DNA from: Galbula dea
Taxonomy: Eukaryota > Chordata > Aves > Piciformes > Galbulidae
DNA length: 64,000 bases
Direction: 5' to 3'
Assembly (NCBI GenBank): GCA_013399015.1
Contig: VWZX01005690.1
Span: forward strand, 1,674,001 to 1,738,000
In this document: positions 56,491 through 64,000 of the stretch, piece after piece
How the letters are laid out: each line of letters begins with the position of its first letter
Numbering within the stretch: the stretch's first letter is position 1
Program-made: the position numbers and the translations under genes
The notes under the pieces: model-generated
Databases searched by the model: none
Told to the model about the DNA's origin: nothing
The model's input: the letters and a program-made list of their open reading frames with translations, nothing else

Positions 56491-59400
56491 GCTGCGTGCA
56501 GGACATTTGTTCCTCAGCAGGCAGACAACAGAGAGAGCAAGAGGAGCCAACGGAACAGCCCAATCGGCAGGAGGAGATCAAAACGCTTGCAAGACAGATC
56601 TACAGCTGACGACCAAACCCAGATCCACCCCCAGCCTGCCTCCCAGCAAAGAAAAGTGTGGATGGGAGGCAAACAAGGCAATGGCTCTACAGCCATGCTA
56701 GAAGCAGAAGCACAACCTCCTCTCTGGACTGCTGGTACTTAAATCATCTGAACAGCCTCAGTATTAAATGAAAAACCACGAACACTGATGAGTCAGTCAT
56801 CTGTCCAGCTGCCAAGTGTCGTGGCCAGGAGGATATATCACCCATCCTTTGGCATGCTGATGTCTCTTATCAAGGGGAGGGTTGATCACAGTGCCTGGGA
56901 GAGACCCAAAGTGGTTGGTCAGACAAAGATAGCAGTGTATGACCAGCTACACGTAGTATGCCCTACCACACAGAAAAGACATGAAACTAAACCAGCTCTC
57001 AAACTATCATTTCAGAGGGTTAAGAGCTTGTCTTTGGTCTCCTTTTTCCATCCACTTTTACCAACCAAGACACAGGTGCGACACTGCTCCCCATGTCAGC
57101 CAGAGCTACTAATTATAGCAGATCAGAGTTACACTGAAACATCCCTTCATAATGCAATAAAGCCATTCAATACCCTAAAGCCAGAGTACAGACACACAAA
57201 GCAAGATCAAAGCTCCTGATACTTTGGGCTCTGGCTTCAGCAGCTAAATTTCTCTGTGCCATGACAAGATCTCAGTAGACCTGTTGTGGAAAGTGGGAAG
57301 AACAGGGAGATCTTGGAAGTGGAGATGTGATGCTTCCACAGCTAGCTCATTCTTTGTCCCTCACATGTAACTTTGGAGTGTGAGGCAGGCGAACAGCCAA
57401 AAGGCTCCAACTCCTGTCAGCTGTACTTCTAAGGGTCTTACCCAAAGCCTCTCCAACCCACTCCTGCCATCTTCCCACCGCTTTGTCTCCAGTATATACT
57501 GCATAAGCTATATGCAGAAAAAAGAGCTTCAAACAGCTAAATACTAAATTGGCAATAAACAGACATGTAGAGCTTTTGCTGCTGGCTGCAGAGATACAAC
57601 CCAAGGCTCCTCAGATCATCTTCTGCCTTTAAAACCTTAAACCTCTGTAAATAAGTTCCCAGTAAGACAGCCTCCAAAGTCCTGCTCAGCTGCTGTTCCT
57701 GAGTTTCTGGAAGAACAACCAGCATGCAAAATTTCTGCTGAACACAGCCCCAGCAGACAATGCAGCTCACTTTCGGTGCTTCAGATGTTTCTCACTGATG
57801 TTATTTGCCACTTAATTCTAAACCCCAAGAGCTTTTCAATTCCTTTTAGCTGCCATATGCACACTGCAGATGTGGCTCTGCACTGAGTAATGCATCTGTG
57901 CAGGGCCTTGAGCATCAGGGACATTATTCTATCATACACTTTGATCCAAAACTTGGTCTTTAAGAGAAATCAAGTGAAACTCCTGTCACCTGAAGGACTC
58001 CCTCTGGATCAACTGACATAAATACAGAAGTTAGCCGACCACCTCTAGCTCACATTGCAAAGGAGGATCTAGCATTTATATAATCATGAAAAAAGCCACA
58101 ATTAAGCCTTTCCTCTTGGAACTTAGCTGTAATAAATTATGCCCAAAGTATACTTTCTCCAGGCCACCTCTAGTAGTTTAAGAAGTTGTAGTAAAATCCA
58201 TTTAAGCCAGTATCTCTGGAAACACAGTTTCTGCTCTCTATTTGCGTGAGAGTTTCTTCTCCTATCAGCAGTTGCAGCCACATTTTGAATATATTCTCTC
58301 TTATTATTGCATATGAAATCATTCAGGATTTTAGAGCTTTGACGTATTAGTTCATTCTGGATCAAAGCTCAGTAAGACAAATACTGCATGCACTTATTTG
58401 ATGAAGATGTCTTTATCAATTACACAGTGACTTTAAGATATGTTGCACATCAGTGTCTTAGAACCAAATGCTCCTGCACTGCACATAGATCTCCAGACAT
58501 CGGCACAGAGAATTTGCAACCCTCTTCTCCGCCCAAACTTAGGGATTCTGAGCTATAAAAATGCCACACCAACCCGGCTACTTCTTCAAAGCAGTAGTGG
58601 TATGAAATAAAATAATCATGAACAAGCCTGTTTATTGCATAGTCTTCAAATACTACTGGAAAAAGAAACCCCAAAGTGGTTGATAGCTAAATACAGGACT
58701 ACAGCTTTATTTTTATCTTCCCCTTCCTTCCTTCTTCCAGAATCATGTACCACTAAAAACGCACACTGTAATCAGCATATGGAAACCTCAACACTATTTC
58801 ACTTCCTCACTATGACACCGTCTCTCCCTCAGCTTGGCCAGCTCCCCAGCAGCAATCGGCATGCCAGGAGGGGACACCCTACAGCTCAGCCTCTTGGGAA
58901 CACAGGAACTGGGATCAAACCCAGTGTGAGCCAAACTAAATCTCCCCATTGACCTCTCCCACTGCTGAGCTTCAGCTAGACACCATCACCATCCCAGTTC
59001 AGCAAGCATAGCTGCTCCTTGGAGCATGTTTCAGCAGGAGCATCAGGGCTGCACCAACCTTGGGTTTCTTCAGTAAGCTTCCTCATGTGTGGGCTGGTCA
59101 TAATCCCATTCTTCCCTTGCTGTATTTCCACCCGGGACACACGGGAAAGCTACGCTGCTGACAGCACCATCCCTTGAGACTGGAAAGGCAGGCAGAAGAC
59201 CAATGCCAGCCCACACATCTGCCTCTACTGCGCCTGGCCGTGGGCTCTGCAACGCGCGTGTCCTGCGGAGCTTGTCAGCGCTCTTCTGGTTCCCAGCACC
59301 CAAGAGACAACATCGCCTCAGGGGAAACTCCTTGTGCTGGGAGCTTCTTGCAGTGTATTTTAGGATTCTTATTATTTTTGACTAAGCATGTCAAAGAAGA

Positions 59401-62400
59401 AGGAGGGCACAATCCAACTGCCTCTTCTGTTCCTTGTGTGCTACATGCCACAGAAACCACTAAGCATCCTCCTGCTTCCCACCAAGAACCAATCCTAAAC
59501 AGATCACATAATCCTACGCCCTGTTAACTGCATGATGTAACTGCCTGGACTTGGCACGCACCATCAGGAACTCCAAAACTCTCTGTGACACTCCCTGCTC
59601 TGTTGGCACCAAAAATTATTGAAGACCCTCCCAGTATTCTCTTCCTCTCCTCCTTCCAGGGGCTGCTGTATGTGAACAGAAGAAACAGTTGAACCTATAT
59701 TTGGGGCAAATTCTAGTATAACCTACAGTCAAAATGCCTTCTCTCCCACTGCTCTGTGCTGTAAAAGGAGCCAAAGGCAAGAGGTCCTGTCAACAGCTGT
59801 CTGTCTCAACTCCATCCTTTCCCCAGGAGGGCATCCCAGGAGTTGGATGTGCAGCCAGGAAAGCAAGTACCTTGTACCCAATCTCAACATCCCCTCCACA
59901 GGCAAAGACAATTTTCCTCAAGCTTCAGTACCCAGCACATACTGCAACACCATAGTCATCTCCTGCTGTGCCTCCTGTCATGTCTACTGATCCAGGAAGG
60001 ACAACCCCTGGTCGAGAGCAATGGTGGAGCAAGAGTCACACACACAGTTTGACCTTCCTCTTGCTGTTGGCAGAGACACAGTCCAGCTGCTGAACCTGAT
60101 ATTAGAGAGGCCAAGCCAGCTTAGTCATCACTGTGGCTAGGCTAAACCCAAATTTTTGGGCAGCACTGGTGGGGCAGGAGCTTCCAGCTGTTCTTTGCTG
60201 GCCCAGACCCATCGTAAGGTAAGAGCATCTAGATTTCACTCAAGGGATGGGACACCCCTCATGAGGATTCTTGGAGTCCAGCTGCCCCAGGACAGCAAGG
60301 ACCCTGCCCTGTCTTCTCCTTCCTGCCAGCCATGGCTGCAGAGTCTGCCCTGCATTTCCATCAGTGAAGATGGAAGCCCAGCTTCTGCCAGGCTCTGAAA
60401 GCCTCTCTGATGAACAAAGCCATACAGGAAATTCTGCCCTTTCTTTTCTATATTTATTAAAACACATACAATCATCTTCTATTTGCTTCTCCTCCCACAG
60501 CTCTTATGGTTACCGGGTTACTGTTGTTCCCCTCTCTCTTTTTGTTTTTTTGCTTCTGAGTGACATCCCTGTGGGGTCTCCTAATGGCCCAAGTGCGTGG
60601 GGAGATGCTTGGTCTCCAGAGCCAGGCTGGAAGGCATCAACCCCTCCCTCACTGACTGTTGCAGGAGTTGGCACCACGCTCTTGGCAAGGAGGGGCAGCG
60701 AGCTGGCATGGCAGCGCCACACAGCCCAGCTGGAGGGAGGGCAGAGACCACGCAGGGATGGAAGGCAGCAAATCTGCACAGACATGGGCAAACACACGTG
60801 CAGGATAGGTCCCACGACAGATATGCCTCATGGCCTGGTTTGGCATCATCCTTCCCCAGGCACCAACCACACCTTGGCAGCTTTCATGGCAGGATCTCCC
60901 TGCAGGAGGTTCCCATGGAGGAGTTGGGGTGCTCATTCCAGGCACTGAGCTGCTTTCCATGCCAATGCCTCAGCAAAACGTGTTCCTCATCACCCTGTGA
61001 GCACCAGCCAGCATCACTATTGGTTATGTCTTAGCTTGTCAGAGGAAGAGCCTCAGATTCTTAACCCACCATCCCCTCTCCATCCCCACAGGCCATATGG
61101 TGACTCATTGATGTCATCCACAGAGATCAGCAGTCCTGGAACCCAGACAACATGTCCAGAGCCACAGGAGGACCTTCTCTACCAGGGTGTGGCCTGAATG
61201 GCCTTCTGAGAGGGGCCATTCTGGGGAGGAGCACACACTCAGACCAAGTAACAGGGGGTTTTCTCCACAGAAATACAACATTAAAACCACCTCTTCTGGT
61301 TTTTGAGCACAAGTCCCACGACCAAATGAAACATCACTGCAATCAGAATGACTCCCAGCCTTACAGATAGTCAACAAGAAGCACAAATGTTGGTGACTGT
61401 ATGAGCAGAGCAGATCCCAGATTAAACTCCTGCATCCAAATTTATGCCTCCATGGACAGTCAGACTGTCCACATCAGAGGCTGCTGTTGCTCCAAGCTTC
61501 TCCAGAACTGCTGAGCCCTGTGACAAACCCATCCATGGCTTTGCTTTCGACAAGCAGAGGCAATTTAGCACCACAGGCCTCACAGAAAAATTAGCATTTT
61601 GTGTATTCCACGTTGAAAAGGAACAGGAAGCGTGAGTCAGTGTAAAGCTCCACAAGCCTTCCACCCGCTGGCAATGCTATTTTCTAGAAGATAGAAGTTG
61701 AAATTGCACCTTCCAGGTCCAGAGACATTTTCCTTATTAGACAGCCCCTTATTAGCAATTCAGCTCTCCAGCTCCCCATCCACTTCTGACCTGATGCACA
61801 CGTATGCTTTGTACAGCAAGGTAAAGCTTATGGAAGGCAAAGCCCTGCTGAGAAGCCTTTCATTCTTCTTTAATTCCAACAGAAGCACATGGAGCATACT
61901 AGTGCCACAGGCAGGCAGTGTTCTCAGCATCTCCATCCCCAGGGGCTGGGAGGTCAGTGACGCTATCCGTCTGTGGCCCTGCCAAGTGTGAGGGAGACAG
62001 GAGGAGTAAGCCACAGCCAGCCCCTTCCTCCAGAGCATCCTGCAGAGAAGGCTGGGCAGTGCTGGGGGAGTTTCCAGCAGAACTGAAGGTAATCAAGTCA
62101 TGCTGATGTCCCTGATAACTGCAAAGCCTAAGTTACACTGGGAGAATGGAGGGAGGGGAAGTACCTCCTGCACACACTTGCTTCTTGGCTCCCTCTCCTC
62201 CATCCTGGGTTGGAGTTGTCACACCAGTAAAGTGAAAAGGTGGCACACGGCCAGCTTTCATCTCTTGACATGTACCTTGTTCTGCATTGCACCAGCTTGA
62301 TCCCTGTGTCTTCCTGACCACCCAGCTCCTGCTCCCTGCTCCTCTGCCAGAGGCACAGGTACGTGCCTTGGTAGGGAGGTGACAGAAGGGATACCTGCAG

Positions 62401-64000
62401 CCTTGAAGGCTTTTTCGACATATGCACAAAGCTCCCAGTTTAGCCTTTTGGCATTGCACATCCCATCCTTCCCTTTTGCAGTTTTGTGAGACAGTTGCAA
62501 CCTTAGGGACAAAGAACAGACTGGAGATGGCAGGGAAGGGCTGCTGGGGAACAGGCTGAATTCTCACTCCCCATCAGAGCCAGTCCATAGAGGATAATGG
62601 TCCATTTGCAACCGGTTTTGTCTATTGTGTATATATGCAAATAGAGTTTAAATTAACTGGGATTACCACTTACAGCACAACAAACCAAACCCTGGTCTTC
62701 TAAGGCCACAATGCTGCTCTCCCTCCCAATGCCCCTGGACAAGGGTCTCACTCCTGCAGCCAGGAAGGCTCCTGGCAGGACATCACTCGTTTGCCTTCTT
62801 CCAGAAGTGAAGATTCATCTCTGCTCTCGAAGCAAACCACTTACGCTAACAATCTGCACCCAAGAACAGGATGGGCACAACACTCTGGCTGAGCTCTGCC
62901 TGCAGTCACCCATCCAGCCTGGCCCTTCCCACTGGAGACAGGCTCAGGAGCACCCACAGTGCTCTTCCCAGTGTCCCAGTCATGAACAACCTCAGAAGAA
63001 ATGGAAAATCCAAAACACACTCAGCCTGCTGAGCCAAGGTCACTAACCCTGCTGGGAAATTCCTGACCCAGCGGTCTCCAGGGCTATTTATAGATTACAA
63101 CATTAAACAATATCTACCTTATAGGAGCTATATGCTGAGAAGCAGGTTTTCCAGGGCTCCTAGCCCTTCCCCAGCAAGGACATGAGCCTTTTTTTCCTTA
63201 TCATGGTGTTGGCTTTGCAAGGTGGCCTGTGAGCACATGCAAGTTCATTTAAAAGCAAAATTATCCCTGATGCTCAAGAAATTAAGCAGCCAGGACTCGT
63301 GTTGCTGGAAGTGAGCAATGATCCCTCACTGTGGGGTCTCATCAGCCTTGTTGGGAATTTTGGAGGCTGTGCACGCCAGGCTCCCCTGGGAAATAACCCA
63401 GCCTTCAGTGACAGGGTGCTGTTGCACACAGGAATAACACCAAGGCTCATGATTCATTCCAAGCAACCGTGAAAAATCTTAAACCTAAACAGATTATAAA
63501 ACTAAAAAGAGAGCAATTCACTTGTCACAGCCACCAGCTCTGTTCTGGGAGCCAGTAGCCAACCCTCTGCTATTCCCTGCTTAAGAAGGGGAATGTAATT
63601 CCTACTGACAATCCAGCAAGTCTCTACACCTCAACCACTCCTCTCTTCACAGCCATTAGGTATTGATAATCCCAGTGCACCTCCACTCACCACCTAGACT
63701 TACCCCTCGTCTGTCCCCCAGGTCCCTGCTCCAGTAACTGGCATCAGGTGGAGAAACCAAATTGGCTCTTGACCAGTTATAATTCCAGTATGAGGACTTA
63801 GTTCTCACAAATCCTAACACTGCATCCTGGTCTTGCTTCTGCCACTGCACCCTTCTGCAGGCAGCAGCAACCCTTCTGCCTCCAGCCCAGGGGACAAAAA
63901 AGCTCACCTTGAGCTAAAGTGAGGCTTAACAGTCCTTTGCCCTCTTGTTGTTGCCCAGTTCATTTTCTTTCTTGGGGCTTCCCCTCCCACATGCAGCTTA
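56491..64000. other. Upstream flank of KCNT1 with no recognised gene
   Basis: No open frame in these 7.5 kb on either strand resembles a known protein, and no CR1 copy was recognised. A short CpG-richer stretch lies at about 59225-59280. It is either intergenic DNA upstream of promoter A or intron of an unrecognised upstream KCNT1 5' exon or neighbouring gene. Confidence 0.55.

Noticed and set aside
55465..56550. 361-codon open frame on the minus strand through the CpG island
   Set aside because: Only the part at 55991-56085, possibly up to 56170, matches KCNT1. The rest reads through a splice donor and GC-rich promoter DNA.
55948..56742. 264-codon open frame on the plus strand
   Set aside because: Antisense to exon A in GC-rich sequence; Pro/Ala-rich low-complexity product, no recognisable domain.
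60271..60948. 225-codon plus-strand open frame
   Set aside because: No recognisable domain, no start or splice context, composition like the surrounding noncoding DNA.

Overview
The window is intronic and flanking DNA of a vertebrate nuclear genome, almost certainly a bird. Its one recognisable gene is spread over many short exons with GT-AG introns, and at least twelve fragments of chicken-repeat-1 (CR1) LINEs, the typical avian retrotransposon, are scattered through it. There are no operons, tRNAs, CRISPR arrays or phage genes. The species cannot be named from the sequence alone.

The gene is KCNT1 (Slack, KNa1.1), the sodium-activated potassium channel subunit, on the minus strand, so it reads from high to low coordinates. 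Nineteen coding exons were placed to the base, and all their phases agree. Two are alternative first exons: one at 55991-56085 in a CpG island (Slack-A/KCNT2-like N-terminus, begins MTELESEV) and one at 30197-30345 (MARAKL N-terminus, Slack-B-like), which needs a small second exon at 19046-19087. Both join the shared exon at 10808-10887. The following exons encode S1-S6, the TVGYGD selectivity filter and the RCK1 domain. The last exon in the window (400-638) ends in the RCK1-RCK2 linker, so the C-terminal half of the channel, including RCK2, lies off the left edge. The part in the window encodes 616 residues in the A form and 648 in the B form.

Layout: 1-10.9 kb holds 16 tightly packed shared exons; 10.9-19.0 kb is an intron with two minisatellites, a poly-G tract and CR1 copies; 19.05 kb is the small exon of the B form; 19.1-30.2 kb is an intron with two large CR1 copies; 30.2-30.35 kb is first exon B; 30.4-56.0 kb is the long A-form intron with an exact 21-bp minisatellite at 31.4 kb, seven CR1 fragments and possible regulatory segments; 55.6-56.5 kb is the CpG island with first exon A; 56.5-64 kb is upstream flank with no gene I can recognise.

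No undescribed multi-gene system was found. The points most worth following are the two-promoter architecture, a possible upstream extension of the A-form exon, off-consensus donors at both first exons, KCNT2-like residues in the S1-S2 region, and several short candidate regulatory elements and tandem arrays.
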